NCBI GenBank assembly: GCA_003152695.1
Contig: PMAT01000115.1
Coordinates: forward strand, 1-38,381
Reading direction: 5' to 3'
Length of the DNA stretch: 38,381 nt
Source of the DNA: Acidobacteriaceae bacterium
GTDB lineage: Bacteria; Acidobacteriota; Terriglobia; Terriglobales; Acidobacteriaceae
The position numbers and the translations under genes were made by a program. The stretch's first letter is position 1; every line of letters starts with the position of its first letter. Positions 1-8,245 of the stretch are shown in pieces. The notes under the pieces were generated by a model. That model saw only the letters and a program-made list of their open reading frames with translations. It was not told the origin of the DNA and searched no databases.

Positions 1-159
1 AGTTTCCCCGGACAGCAGTGACTGTTGAATATCGCCATATCACACGCAATCCACGCCGACGTGGACGTGCCGTAGCCGACCCCAGCTTGGCGGATATGTC
101 CTGCAGACTGGTAACTTTTCGGGCAGGGTGAACAATGACCCGTGCGAGACTTGACCCCG

Positions 160-702
160 TCAGCTCTTCCCGGCAACTGCAGCCATGCGGGCTTGCAATT
201 CGCGGGTTAGATGCGGCACCACACCCACCATCCGCTCTATCAACATCAACTGGCCTCGGTGGTGCATTTCATGTTCTTTGACTGAAAGGATCATTTCGAA
301 ACGGCTCTTGGCGGCTGGGGTCATACCAGCACGCATCTGTACTTGCTCGCCCAGGAAACTCTCCGAGAGTCCCTCGAGCCAACCAGCCCATTGCTCGCCA
401 GAGCTGCGAAGCATCTCAAGGGTCTGCTCCTTGCTCCGCGGTTTCTTTTCTTCCGCCACCAAGCGCTGCATCAGCGATGGAAAGTCGAACCCCTCAAGCG
501 AAGTCCGGTGCTCCTGGCCATGAATTTGGTATTGAAACGTGTACGCCATCGAAATATGCGCCAATAATTCACCGACACTGCGCGTGTTTGGGGCTGGCCG
601 GAAACTGTATCGTTCTTCAGGAAGTTCTTGCGCAATCGTAATCGTATTTTTCCGAACGGTGCGAAAACTCTCGGCTAATTCCTTACCTCCGTAGTAGTTC
701 AA
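160..702 (-). CDS. DinB-like metal-binding four-helix protein
   Basis: This 180-residue protein has the pattern of the DinB / DUF664 superfamily, small four-helix proteins that hold one divalent metal by three histidines. Likely ligands are H49 (in LAHIS) and H144 with H148 (in KEHEMHHRGQ), the usual spacing. Family members include thiol-dependent S-transferases and many proteins of unknown role, so no substrate is claimed. The start is TTG at 702, chosen because an AAGGAGG Shine-Dalgarno lies about six bases upstream and the next codons match the normal family N-terminus. It sits on the island side of the tRNA-Ser/integrase junction, so it may be cargo of the old integrated element. Confidence 0.85.
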   Translation of the reverse strand: MNYYGGKELAESFRTVRKNTITIAQELPEERYSFRPAPNTRSVGELLAHISMAYTFQYQIHGQEHRTSLEGFDFPSLMQRLVAEEKKPRSKEQTLEMLRSSGEQWAGWLEGLSESFLGEQVQMRAGMTPAAKSRFEMILSVKEHEMHHRGQLMLIERMVGVVPHLTRELQARMAAVAGKS

Positions 703-1125
703 GCAATTCCTCCTTCAGCCAAAGCCGGATGTCCTCTTCAGAGGGCAACTCGACCCAGAGTCTAACACGCTGCCGTTGCACGGTAGGCCGGTGCCAGGAA
801 GGTGGCCGGGTTGCCTCGTAGCGTGCTGCGGTACGGCGTGCTCGGAAGTTATTCCGCCAGTAAGGTGTCTCGCTCGGCGTCGAGTCGCAGTTCTGTAGAG
901 TTGTCCCGAAGTCCCCTTCCGGAAAGTTTGATGGGCTCGCCTGGTCAATGCAACGAAGGGCACTGCGCTGCAGTATTCTGAGGCTTGCCCAATTACCCTT
1001 GCGAATCCGCCGCACTAAGTGCTTGATATTGGAGCGCGTCAGGTCGCGCGGTTCGGCTGCCCACAAACACAAGATTTTGGAACGGTGACGCAGATGGAAT
1101 CAACGACGCAAGAAGCGGGCCACGA
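703..1125. other. Gene-poor stretch in the degraded island
   Basis: No convincing gene is seen. The minus-strand open frame running from 1072 into the DinB start has Arg/Pro-rich, non-family-like composition and no ribosome binding site. On the plus strand the integrase frame stays open upstream to about 1027 but the residues there do not resemble an integrase core-binding domain. The stretch is most simply decayed mobile-element DNA. Confidence 0.5.
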
Positions 1126-1701
1126 ATGCCCGCTGCCGCTTTCACAGGCGCTCGAAAGGGCGAGCTGCGCGGTTTTCTCTGGGAGGACTATGACGGCGAA
1201 CAAATTCGAATCTCGCAGTCGTACTGGAGAGGCCATATGCAGGAACCCAAAACAAAGAAGAGCAAGGCTCCCGTGCCGGTCATCGCACAGCTTTCAGAGC
1301 GGCTGAACTTGCACCGAGTCCTGAAGGGAAATCCTCTCAAAGGCTTGATGTTTCCAAGCCCAGAAGGTAAGCCCCTCAACCTGGACGCGCTAACCGCCGA
1401 TGTGATCCGCCCCGCCCTCAAACGTCAAGGATTGCAATGGCACGGATGGCACGCCTTTCGCCGAGGCTTGGCGACGAACCTGCACCGGCTGGGTGTGCAA
1501 GACGAAATCATTCAGCGAATCCTGCGCCACTCAAACGTAGGTGTGACGCAGAAGTGCTACATCAAAACTGTAGACGCAGATGTGGTTGCGGCCATGCGTT
1601 CTCTCGAAAATGCACCTAATATGCACCTAGAGAGTAGCGCGACGGCCGCACAGGATGTAAAACCCGTAACCGACCGAGCAGTAAGGGCTTATGCTAATTG
1701 A
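1126..1701 (+). pseudogene. Tyrosine recombinase (phage-type integrase), catalytic half only
   Basis: The 191-residue frame matches the catalytic domain of tyrosine recombinases: box I Arg R10 in TGARKGELR, a beta-hairpin Lys (K44 to K47), the HxxR pair H109/R112 in WHAFRRG, H135 in LRHSN, and nucleophile Y145 in KCYIKT. Family members of this type are about 350-420 residues; the N-terminal SAM-like and core-binding domains are absent. The frame is open upstream only to about 1027 and nothing integrase-like is read there. It ends 12 bp from the CCA end of tRNA-Ser, as expected for an element integrated into the tRNA 3' end. I infer a relic of an island extending leftwards out of the window; the fragment is unlikely to recombine DNA on its own. 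Confidence 0.85.
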
Positions 1702-1713
1702 GCTTAAAATGAC

Positions 1714-1806
1714 TGGCGGAGAGGGGGGGATTCGAACCCCCGATACAGCTTTTGACCGTATAACGGTTTAGCAAACCGCCGCCTTCAGCCACTCGGCCAC
1801 CTCTCC
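1714..1806 (-). tRNA. tRNA-Ser (anticodon GCT)
   Basis: The reverse strand folds as a class II tRNA: acceptor GGAGAGG pairs with CCTCTCC, followed by discriminator G and an encoded CCA. The anticodon loop reads TTGCTAA on a GGTTT/AAACC stem, giving anticodon GCT, and a long variable arm precedes the TTCGAAT T-loop. It decodes AGC/AGU serine codons. Its 3' end faces the integrase relic, so it is the probable attachment site. Confidence 0.96.
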
Positions 1807-1929
1807 GGCGGGTGCGGACGCCTGCCATGGCAGGCGCTGCTGTTTCGAGCTTTTTGATTATAGCAGCCGACTGCGCTGGGGAAGCAACCTCAGCGCAATT
1901 GGCATCGCACCTTCATGTCCCGCCGCTGC

Positions 1930-4425
1930 TCACTGCGGCGCGGTCAAAATGGTCTGGTAGGGATCGAGCACTAACTGCTTTACCTCGGGGGGAACGGTAA
2001 CGCTGAATCGCGTTTCTTCACCTTCGGCGAAGACGCGGCCCAGATAGATTTGTTGCTCCCCCGCCACACCATAGACTGGAACGCTGGTCACCAGGTCCGG
2101 GGGCGCCAATTTCTGCCGGATCACGCCGCTCACCTTCACCGTCCCGGCGCTGCGCGCCACCTTGCCTTCGGCAACTTCCAGTTGCGGAAATGCAGTGCCG
2201 TTCACCCATCCATCGAAGAACCAGTCGAGCGACTTGCGTTCTTCGAACCACAACGACGGCGGCAGCACCGCCTCGATGGCCTGCTGGAAATCTGTATTGG
2301 TGATTTCTTTGCCCTGATAGCGGTCCACAATGCCGCGCAACAAGGCAAGAAACGCGGTGTCGTCGCCCTCCGGCTTTTCCGGGGTCCGCGAGGCGTCGCG
2401 CAACATGCAGCGCAACATGTGGATGAGCCAGGTGCCGCGGCCATAGGTAATGATTTCGTACCCATTGGGAAAGTGCGACGAAGACAGGCGTATGCCCAGC
2501 GTTACCGGCCCGGCCTCCGCGTTGGGCCGTCCCTCCTTCGATTTGAACGCCAGCCAATTGCGATAGTTTTGCAGCGTCAGCTTTACGTCTGCGGGGCGAG
2601 TGCGTTCCAGCAGCATCAGCGAACAGTAATTGGCCAGTCCTTCCATCAACCATTGCTCGTGATAGCTGGCCCACGACACTTTGTCCCCGAACCACTGGTG
2701 GGCGAGTTCATGCGGCATCATGACATCGCCATAAATGACCTGGTCAGCCGGCGGAAGCTTTAAGGCGGCGCGCTGCTCCGGGCTGAGGTAAACATAGCTG
2801 GAAAGAAAAACCAGTCCCGGCCATCCCTGGCTGTCGGTACTGGGATTTTCCGCCAGCGAGAGCGTGCTGAAGGGATAGGCTCCCAGCATCTGCGAGAGTG
2901 CGGTCAGGGTTTGGGCGGCGCTGTCGGCCAGCGATTGTCCCCGGCTGGCGGTGCTGGGCAATGGCTCCGGCTTCATCCCCGGGGTCCGCGAAGCGAGCAA
3001 CGATTCCGGCCCGGGCGAGGTGGCGATCACGCCGGGCGGAGGTATGACTTTGATGATTCCGCCGCGCGCCGAGTAGGCGTCCACCTCGACATCGCCGGAC
3101 TTGGCTTCACTGCGGACGTACACTCCCATGTTAAATCCGGCGATGGGAATGGGTTTCTCGGTGATCCAGTGGGCCAGGAAGTCGCGACCCTGTCGCTGCA
3201 GCGAAACCAGTTTCCCGGTGGCCACCACCGTCCAGGGCTCAGGAAAGCGGAAGGTGACATCGTAATTGGTCATGGCGATGCCGCGGTTGGGATACCAGGT
3301 CCCCCGCGCACCGGCGTAGAGCAGTCCCCCGCCCGCATCCGACAGTACCGAGCCGGCGTAGCTGAAGCGCAGGGCAAAATGCGCTCCCGCCTGCAAGGGC
3401 TGAGGAAAGACGACCGCGACAATGTCGTTGCCACGCCGCGCCATCTCGCTGCCTTCCACCGCTTCGTTCTGGATGTACTCGAGAGGCTGGCCATCGGCGT
3501 CAACCTGTTTCAGTTGCAGATAGCGGGACAGTTCGAAGAGCACCATGCGCGCGCCGCTCTGTTTCACCTCCACGTCGAGGGTGGCCTCCGCCGCCAGGTC
3601 TCGAGGCGGGTCGAGCTTTCCGCTAATGGTGTATTTGCTGACGGTCAGAATGTCCCGCGTCCACGCCGGTCCGGTGGGTCCTTCGAAGCGGAGGTTGGAA
3701 AGCGGGGTCTTGCGCTGCGAGCGCATGGGGAAGGTCATCCACAGGTCGTAATAGATTTGCTGGTTCTGTGACGAAGTATTGCCGACTACGATCTGCTCTG
3801 GACTCAGGGTATCGAAATAGACGTCGAACACTCCGTAGTGCTCTCCCGCTATGCGAGCATGCAGAAAACGGTCGGCCGCGGCAACGGCTTCGCCAGCCCC
3901 GGGCGCGGGCGGTGCGCTGGTAAACGAAAGGCAGAGCCGCATGGCGTCGACCTGCGCGAGCGAGCGCGCCGGCCCAGCAGCCCGCGTGAGGAAGGCGGCG
4001 GCATCTATGGGCGGGCGCAGATACGGCCCCAGGTCCTTCGCCGTGTTGTCGTTGAAGCGCAGATACGCGGTCGTAAACCGCTCTTCCAATACGCCGGCGC
4101 CGATGAAGCGGCCCAGCGACGCGCGCTCCATGCGGTCGGGAGGACGCACGAGCACCTCGCCTTCTCCTTCAAAGAAGGCGCCTGTCACCTTGCCATCGAC
4201 GGACTGGGTAAACGCGATGGTGCCGTCGTTCAGCCAGATATGAATATCTTCGCGATTGATCTCCGCCTCGCGGATCTGGAACACCCGTTGGGGATCGAGT
4301 TCGACACTGCGCAGCGCCCGATACAACGGCAACACCGGCCCCGAGGTCAAGGGAATCGATTGCGCCTGCAGCGCCGCGCTCACTGCGCAAAGCAACATCC
4401 CCACGAGAAAAGCAACGCGGGCCAT
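1930..4425 (-). CDS. Secreted M1-family zinc metallopeptidase
   Basis: This is an 831-residue gluzincin of the M1 (aminopeptidase N / leukotriene A4 hydrolase) type. The zinc site is HELAH, with H572, E573 and H576, followed 18 residues later by E595 in MEGLANY. An ATG at 4458 is in frame, but the ATG at 4425 has a GGAGG four bases upstream and gives a clean signal peptide (MARVAFLVGMLL, cleavage near LQAQ), so it is preferred. The exopeptidase motif GxMEN of classical M1 aminopeptidases is not seen; the matching position reads GWPGLVFLSS. The enzyme is therefore an atypical M1 member whose substrate cannot be assigned. It probably acts in the periplasm or at the outer membrane. A CPBP protease gene lies upstream on the same strand, but the 109 bp gap makes co-transcription uncertain. 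Confidence 0.88.
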   Translation of the reverse strand: MARVAFLVGMLLCAVSAALQAQSIPLTSGPVLPLYRALRSVELDPQRVFQIREAEINREDIHIWLNDGTIAFTQSVDGKVTGAFFEGEGEVLVRPPDRMERASLGRFIGAGVLEERFTTAYLRFNDNTAKDLGPYLRPPIDAAAFLTRAAGPARSLAQVDAMRLCLSFTSAPPAPGAGEAVAAADRFLHARIAGEHYGVFDVYFDTLSPEQIVVGNTSSQNQQIYYDLWMTFPMRSQRKTPLSNLRFEGPTGPAWTRDILTVSKYTISGKLDPPRDLAAEATLDVEVKQSGARMVLFELSRYLQLKQVDADGQPLEYIQNEAVEGSEMARRGNDIVAVVFPQPLQAGAHFALRFSYAGSVLSDAGGGLLYAGARGTWYPNRGIAMTNYDVTFRFPEPWTVVATGKLVSLQRQGRDFLAHWITEKPIPIAGFNMGVYVRSEAKSGDVEVDAYSARGGIIKVIPPPGVIATSPGPESLLASRTPGMKPEPLPSTASRGQSLADSAAQTLTALSQMLGAYPFSTLSLAENPSTDSQGWPGLVFLSSYVYLSPEQRAALKLPPADQVIYGDVMMPHELAHQWFGDKVSWASYHEQWLMEGLANYCSLMLLERTRPADVKLTLQNYRNWLAFKSKEGRPNAEAGPVTLGIRLSSSHFPNGYEIITYGRGTWLIHMLRCMLRDASRTPEKPEGDDTAFLALLRGIVDRYQGKEITNTDFQQAIEAVLPPSLWFEERKSLDWFFDGWVNGTAFPQLEVAEGKVARSAGTVKVSGVIRQKLAPPDLVTSVPVYGVAGEQQIYLGRVFAEGEETRFSVTVPPEVKQLVLDPYQTILTAPQ

Positions 4426-4534
4426 CGGACCTCCGACCAGTTTGTACGGCAGCGTCATGGGTGCTTAATCAAGGATGCTACGGGAGGCAGGGGCTTGTCA
4501 TCTCGGGGGAGGACAAGATCAGCGGGGCAGGCTG

Positions 4535-5356
4535 TCAATCTTTCACGCCGACGATCGTCACCCTATGCTTAGTCCACATCGCGGGCTCGGCGCGATGCAG
4601 CTTGACGATTCTCCAGAGAAAGAAAATCGCCGCCATCAGGCAGACCAGGACCGCCACAATCGAGGCTTCCGGGCCGAACGCGCCACCCGTCAGCATTCCC
4701 GGTCCACTCAGCGATCCACGCAGCACGCCCTCGGTCATCTTGTTGCCAGACAGCGTCATCCCGAACAGCGGGCCTTCGGTGAAGTTCCAGCCAATGTGCA
4801 GCCCGATGGGCAGCCACAGCCGTTGCGTCGCGGCGTAGGCCGCACCCAGCAGAACGCCGGCTTCCAGCGCAATCGCCACGGAACTGGCGAGGGTGGCGCC
4901 GGGATTGGCCTTGTGCGCCAGGCCGAATAGTAGGGATGTGAAGATCAACGCGCCCCAGGTTCCGACGATCTTCGAACTTAACCGGAACAGCAGTCCGCGA
5001 AACAAGATCTCTTCCGTTATGCCCGCCATCACCGCGAAGAAGAATCCGTTGGCCAGCCCGCTGGTCGTGCCCCAACCCGCCGGATGATAGACGCCCACGG
5101 CCAGCAGGATCGCCATCACGGCGGCGAACAGCAGAAAGCCGATGCCGACTCCGGCCGCGCCTTCCGGCAAGACGCGATTGGCGGCCAGCTCCGTGGGAGT
5201 GCGCCGCTCGATCAGTCGCGCAGCCAGAATGTAAGTGGCCAGACAGAGCACCGCCAGCACGGCCGCTCCCGCCGAGGGGATGTACTTACGCAGCATCGGC
5301 TGGGCCAGCGCTATGACCAGACCAACGGCCACCAGGTTCAGCAGGCCAAGGCCCAC
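4535..5356 (-). CDS. CPBP-family intramembrane glutamic protease
   Basis: A multi-pass membrane protein with the CPBP (CAAX protease / bacteriocin-processing) signature: EEILFR with E115, E116 and R120, H148 in LAHKANP, and H187/N191 in HIGWNF. Family members cleave within the membrane and include the Rce1 CAAX prenyl protease; the substrate here is unknown. The given start is GTG at 5356, which has no good Shine-Dalgarno. The frame continues upstream to a GGAGG at 5383-5387 placed properly for a CTG at 5375-5377, which would add seven residues beginning RKKWKE, so the true start may be non-canonical. A second CPBP gene at 21955-22860 shares the C-terminal pattern (SG, GP, TGG, G-EAS). Confidence 0.87.
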   Translation of the reverse strand: MGLGLLNLVAVGLVIALAQPMLRKYIPSAGAAVLAVLCLATYILAARLIERRTPTELAANRVLPEGAAGVGIGFLLFAAVMAILLAVGVYHPAGWGTTSGLANGFFFAVMAGITEEILFRGLLFRLSSKIVGTWGALIFTSLLFGLAHKANPGATLASSVAIALEAGVLLGAAYAATQRLWLPIGLHIGWNFTEGPLFGMTLSGNKMTEGVLRGSLSGPGMLTGGAFGPEASIVAVLVCLMAAIFFLWRIVKLHRAEPAMWTKHRVTIVGVKD

Positions 5357-5507
5357 TTCTTTCCATTTCTTGCGCAGAATGTCCTCCAGGAATCACTAGG
5401 TGGTACGTTCGCGTATCGAATGAGGTTCCGGAATTGTACTGTGGGGTCGCGGTGCCGCTGGCTGAAACAGGCTTCTGAAAAGGATGATTCTTAGCCGCAC
5501 ATGAAGG

Positions 5508-5569
5508 GGCGCACCTTTAGGTGCGCCGTTGAACGCTGTCTTTTTGTCATCCCAAGGGGCTTCAGCCCC
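5508..5569. repeat. Paired REP-like hairpins downstream of dusB
   Basis: Two perfect hairpins lie in the gap after dusB: GGCGCACCT / AGGTGCGCC (5508-5527, 9 bp stem) and GGGGC-TTCA-GCCCC (5556-5569). The GGCTGAAGCC core recurs after the malate synthase gene at 11196-11248. They resemble dispersed palindromic repeats of intergenic DNA. A role in protecting or ending transcripts is possible but no U-tract follows. Confidence 0.6.
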
Positions 5570-5585
5570 GAGGAATCCCCGAATC

Positions 5586-6683
5586 TTACGCGGGAAGCGC
5601 GGCGGAGTTTATCTCGTCCTCAACGCTCTGCGCAGCGCTCGGGACTTTCCCGCCGAGGAGCGTTTCGAAGAATCGGTCCACCGCGTCAAGAATTTCCATC
5701 TCGCGCTTCGACTCATACACCGCCTTGCGCAACTGCGCGCCATGCGGCACGCCGTGGGTGAACCACGCCGCGAACTGCTTCATCTTGCCTTCGGCGCCGC
5801 CAACCTTCTCTTCCACCAGCATGCTGAAGTAGGTGCGGATCATCTGGTAGCGGTCGGCGTCGCTGGGCAGATCGTACGATCCGGTGCGAGTAAATTGCTC
5901 GATCTGGCGGAAGATCCAGGGATTCGAAGCCGCGCTGCGCCCGATCATCACCGCGTCGCAACCAGTCTGCGCCACCATGGCGGCGGCATCCTCGGGCGAG
6001 CGCACGTCGCCGTTGCCGATCACCGGAATCTTGACTGCGTCCTTCACCGCTGCTATCCACTCCCACTGCGCCTGCCCGCTATAACCCTGCTCGCGCGTGC
6101 GGGCGTGCAGTGCGACCGCGGCCAGCCCGCAGTCCTCAGCCATCTTTGCCAGGTTGATGTGCACGATTTCCTTGTCGCTCCAACCCGCGCGGAACTTCAC
6201 GGTGAAGGGAATCTTCACCGCCGCGCGCACCGACTCGAAGATGTTTTTGATGAGCGGCAGATCGCGCAGCAGCCCCGAGCCGCCATTGCACTTCACCACC
6301 TTCTTGGCCGGGCAGCCGAGGTTGAGGTCCACCAAGTCGAAGCCTAGCGCTTCGACGACGCGCGCCGCCTCGGCCAGCGTCACCGGGTCGCTGCCGAACA
6401 GTTGCGCCGAAATGGGGTGCTCGTTTCCGTAGAACGTCAGGTATTGCTTGGCCTTTTTGTCCTTGCGGCGGATGATGCCGTCGGCCGAAGTGAACTCAGT
6501 CATCATCAGGCCGCAACCGCCCAGGTTGCGGATGAAGCGGCGGAAGACCGTGTCGGTGATACCCGCCATGGGCGCCAGCACGGTCGCAGGCCGAATTTCG
6601 ACGCTCCCCAGCGACACCCACGCGGGCACGCGGGCGTCAGCCGGCGCGCTGCGCTCAGCCGGAATGTCGAAATACTTGTGCAT
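5586..6683 (-). CDS. dusB: tRNA-dihydrouridine synthase B
   Basis: FMN-dependent reductase that converts uridines in the tRNA D-loop to dihydrouridine. The 365-residue protein has the TIM-barrel opening VLAPMAGITDTVFRR, the catalytic cysteine C124 in LNLGCPAKK, the K/H-containing strands KFRAGW and VALHART, and the FMN phosphate site IGNGDVRSPEDA. Length is close to other DusB proteins (about 320-350) with a short N-terminal extension. It acts in the cytoplasm on tRNA. The HEPN/nuclease-like pair starts upstream only 16 bp away on the same strand, so some read-through from that cassette into dusB is possible. Confidence 0.95.
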   Translation of the reverse strand: MHKYFDIPAERSAPADARVPAWVSLGSVEIRPATVLAPMAGITDTVFRRFIRNLGGCGLMMTEFTSADGIIRRKDKKAKQYLTFYGNEHPISAQLFGSDPVTLAEAARVVEALGFDLVDLNLGCPAKKVVKCNGGSGLLRDLPLIKNIFESVRAAVKIPFTVKFRAGWSDKEIVHINLAKMAEDCGLAAVALHARTREQGYSGQAQWEWIAAVKDAVKIPVIGNGDVRSPEDAAAMVAQTGCDAVMIGRSAASNPWIFRQIEQFTRTGSYDLPSDADRYQMIRTYFSMLVEEKVGGAEGKMKQFAAWFTHGVPHGAQLRKAVYESKREMEILDAVDRFFETLLGGKVPSAAQSVEDEINSAALPA

Positions 6684-6699
6684 TACCGATTCCCTAGAT

Positions 6700-7278
6700 T
6701 CAAATCCGCACTTCTATGTCGGGACGCACTCTTTTGTTGTTGATCAAGTTCTTCTCGACCTTAGTGAGCTTGGCTGCGTCAACGCGAAAACGCTCGGGAG
6801 TAATCACGATCTCAGCGCTAGGAGGTCCTTCTCCTTGATCTGTAATCGAGATAATTCCAATTCGTCCGATTCCGTCGGAGGAATAGGAAGAAACTTCGGG
6901 TTCCTCCTTAAGCGCGTCCCAAATGTCTCCGGGTATCGCCAGATATCTGTAATGGGCCGCCATTCGCATGAGCTGCTGGTTCATCGTCTTCATCATCATC
7001 TTTGCATCTAGACGCATCCATCGCCTTGAATCCAATGCCGCCGAAGCGTGCTTCCTTACAATCTCGGCTTCCAGTTTGATCCTGACGGCATGCAAATCGC
7101 CTGCCCCTGCTCGATCTACAGCCAGAACATCCACAGCAAGGGAAGGGGAACGCGGCTCAAGATAGATATTGGGAACCAAAAGCTTCTTCCGCAGAACTTC
7201 GGCCACGACGTTCACGGCACGCCCCCTCTGCTGCCGAAACGTCAACCTTCGAGGTTCGCCCTTGACTATCGTTGCCAT
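6700..7278 (-). CDS. Uncharacterised PD-(D/E)XK-like protein, partner of HEPN gene
   Basis: I do not recognise this 192-residue protein as a named family. Its middle reads like a restriction-endonuclease-like fold: E41 in YLEPR, then a strand VDVLAVD (D50, D55), a turn, and a strand HAVRIK ending in K68, followed by a helix and RYLAIPGDIWDAL, a helix-strand arrangement seen in PD-(D/E)XK proteins. In the canonical motif the residue two before the Lys is Glu/Asp; here it is Arg (VRIK), so the site may be altered or inactive. The C-terminus is GIGRIGIISITD then a basic tail. It overlaps the upstream HEPN gene by 13 bp, so the two are probably translated together. The assignment is an inference from pattern, not a proven homology. 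Confidence 0.6.
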   Translation of the reverse strand: MATIVKGEPRRLTFRQQRGRAVNVVAEVLRKKLLVPNIYLEPRSPSLAVDVLAVDRAGAGDLHAVRIKLEAEIVRKHASAALDSRRWMRLDAKMMMKTMNQQLMRMAAHYRYLAIPGDIWDALKEEPEVSSYSSDGIGRIGIISITDQGEGPPSAEIVITPERFRVDAAKLTKVEKNLINNKRVRPDIEVRI

Positions 7279-7679
7279 GCGCCTCCCCTTTCATTCTCAA
7301 GAACGTGTTCAGCCCATGCCTGGAATCGTCCTGCGGCAAGGTAGAGAACATTGACGGTCTGTTTATCTACTTCTCTGTCACCATACGAAATGTCGGTCTT
7401 CGCGCTCACCAGTTTGTCTAGATGTTTGACGCCGTCAGTCTGGATTTTGGCTCTCTTGCATGCGTCAGTAATAGCGTCAATCGTTTTCCGATGGTCCTTG
7501 CTGCGTGACCGCTGACCGGTCAATCTGATTAGGACGGCATCGCTAAATGAGATGGCACTGTGTACAGCTAGTAGAGCTACCGCCGAGGCATAGCTTTCCA
7601 TCCCGTCGTGGCAGAGGTTCATCGCGTCTGCCAGTTGCAATGCGCGATCGTGATGAACCCTTATGCGAATCTCGTCCAT
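7266..7679 (-). CDS. Small HEPN-like helical protein
   Basis: A 137-residue, all-helical-looking protein. Helix two (SYASAVALLAVHSAISFSDA) followed by RSRSKDH (R57 to H63) fits the HEPN core, in which an RX4-6H motif forms a ribonuclease active site across a dimer. HEPN proteins occur as toxins and in defence systems, and some only bind nucleotides. The partner is not the usual MNT nucleotidyltransferase but a nuclease-like protein, read 13 bp before this gene ends. The ATG at 7679 lacks a clear Shine-Dalgarno; a -10-like TACAAT lies at 7711-7716. An 11-codon frame (ATG at 7696, stop at 7661) overlaps the start. Base composition looks less GC-rich than the flanking dusB and rpmE, suggesting acquisition. 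Confidence 0.62.
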   Translation of the reverse strand: MDEIRIRVHHDRALQLADAMNLCHDGMESYASAVALLAVHSAISFSDAVLIRLTGQRSRSKDHRKTIDAITDACKRAKIQTDGVKHLDKLVSAKTDISYGDREVDKQTVNVLYLAAGRFQAWAEHVLENERGGAWQR

Positions 7680-7710
7680 GCAACTGAAGGCAACATATGC
7701 CTATTCCTCA

Positions 7711-7716
7711 ATTGTA
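7711..7716 (-). promoter_or_regulatory. Probable -10 box for the HEPN cassette
   Basis: TACAAT on the minus strand lies 31 bp upstream of the HEPN start codon and just beyond the rpmE terminator, so the cassette probably has its own promoter. No convincing -35 box is seen. Confidence 0.4.
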
Positions 7717-7760
7717 GCGAACCCCACCTAACGGCGAACCGCGCGGTTGAACACTGCCGG

Positions 7761-7792
7761 AAAAAGCAGAGCCTCCGCCGCAGCGGAGGCTC
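7761..7792 (-). terminator. Rho-independent terminator of rpmE
   Basis: On the minus strand a perfect 10 bp stem GAGCCTCCGC / GCGGAGGCTC with a 4-base loop is followed by TGC and five T residues. It lies 22 bp past the rpmE stop and separates rpmE from the HEPN cassette. Confidence 0.88.
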
Positions 7793-7813
7793 TGGCTCAA
7801 ACCCTTGCAGACG

Positions 7814-8092
7814 TTAGTTCTTCGCGGCCTCGACTTTCGCCGCCTCCACTTTCGCGGCCTCGGCCTTGGCTGCTTCGGCCTTGCCCGCATCGCTCTTGGC
7901 GTACTTGCGGCGGAAGCGCTCGACCCGGCCCGCGGTGTCCACCAGTTTCTGTTTGCCGGTGAAGAAGGGGTGGCACGCAGAACAGATTTCCACGTTGATG
8001 TCGCCCTTGTGGGTCGAACGGGTCATAAAAGTGTTGCCGCATGCGCAGTGCACACGTACTTCGTCATAAGCCGGATGGATGGCTGCTTTCAT
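7814..8092 (-). CDS. rpmE: 50S ribosomal protein L31 (bL31), zinc-binding form
   Basis: Large-subunit ribosomal protein at the subunit interface. The start is ATG at 8092, with AAGGGAG five bases upstream, giving [12 protein letters not shown]; an upstream in-frame extension has no support. The four cysteines C16, C18, C37 and C40 show the zinc-containing (C+) form. The protein is 92 residues, longer than the usual 66-75 because of a C-terminal tail built of four K-x-E-A-A units, probably a flexible or helical charged extension. It stands alone with its own terminator. Confidence 0.95.
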   Translation of the reverse strand: MKAAIHPAYDEVRVHCACGNTFMTRSTHKGDINVEICSACHPFFTGKQKLVDTAGRVERFRRKYAKSDAGKAEAAKAEAAKVEAAKVEAAKN

Positions 8093-8245
8093 CAGAACTC
8101 CCTTACTCGCTGGTGGCAAACCTTTATTTTAGCGGAAATTGGCCAATAGCGGCAATTGCCTTGGTTCCAGCGGTGACTAACCTTCAAGCAATTTGATTCG
8201 GACCGGTAGGAAACGATTCGGCGAGGCGACGTCTGGCCCTGACTT

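Noticed and set aside
683-1072. Minus-strand open frame overlapping the DinB start
   Set aside because: Composition is Arg/Pro-rich, it lacks a ribosome binding site, and it overlaps the well-supported start of the DinB-like gene. A fragment PSETPYWRNNF faintly recalls integrase text but is too short to claim.
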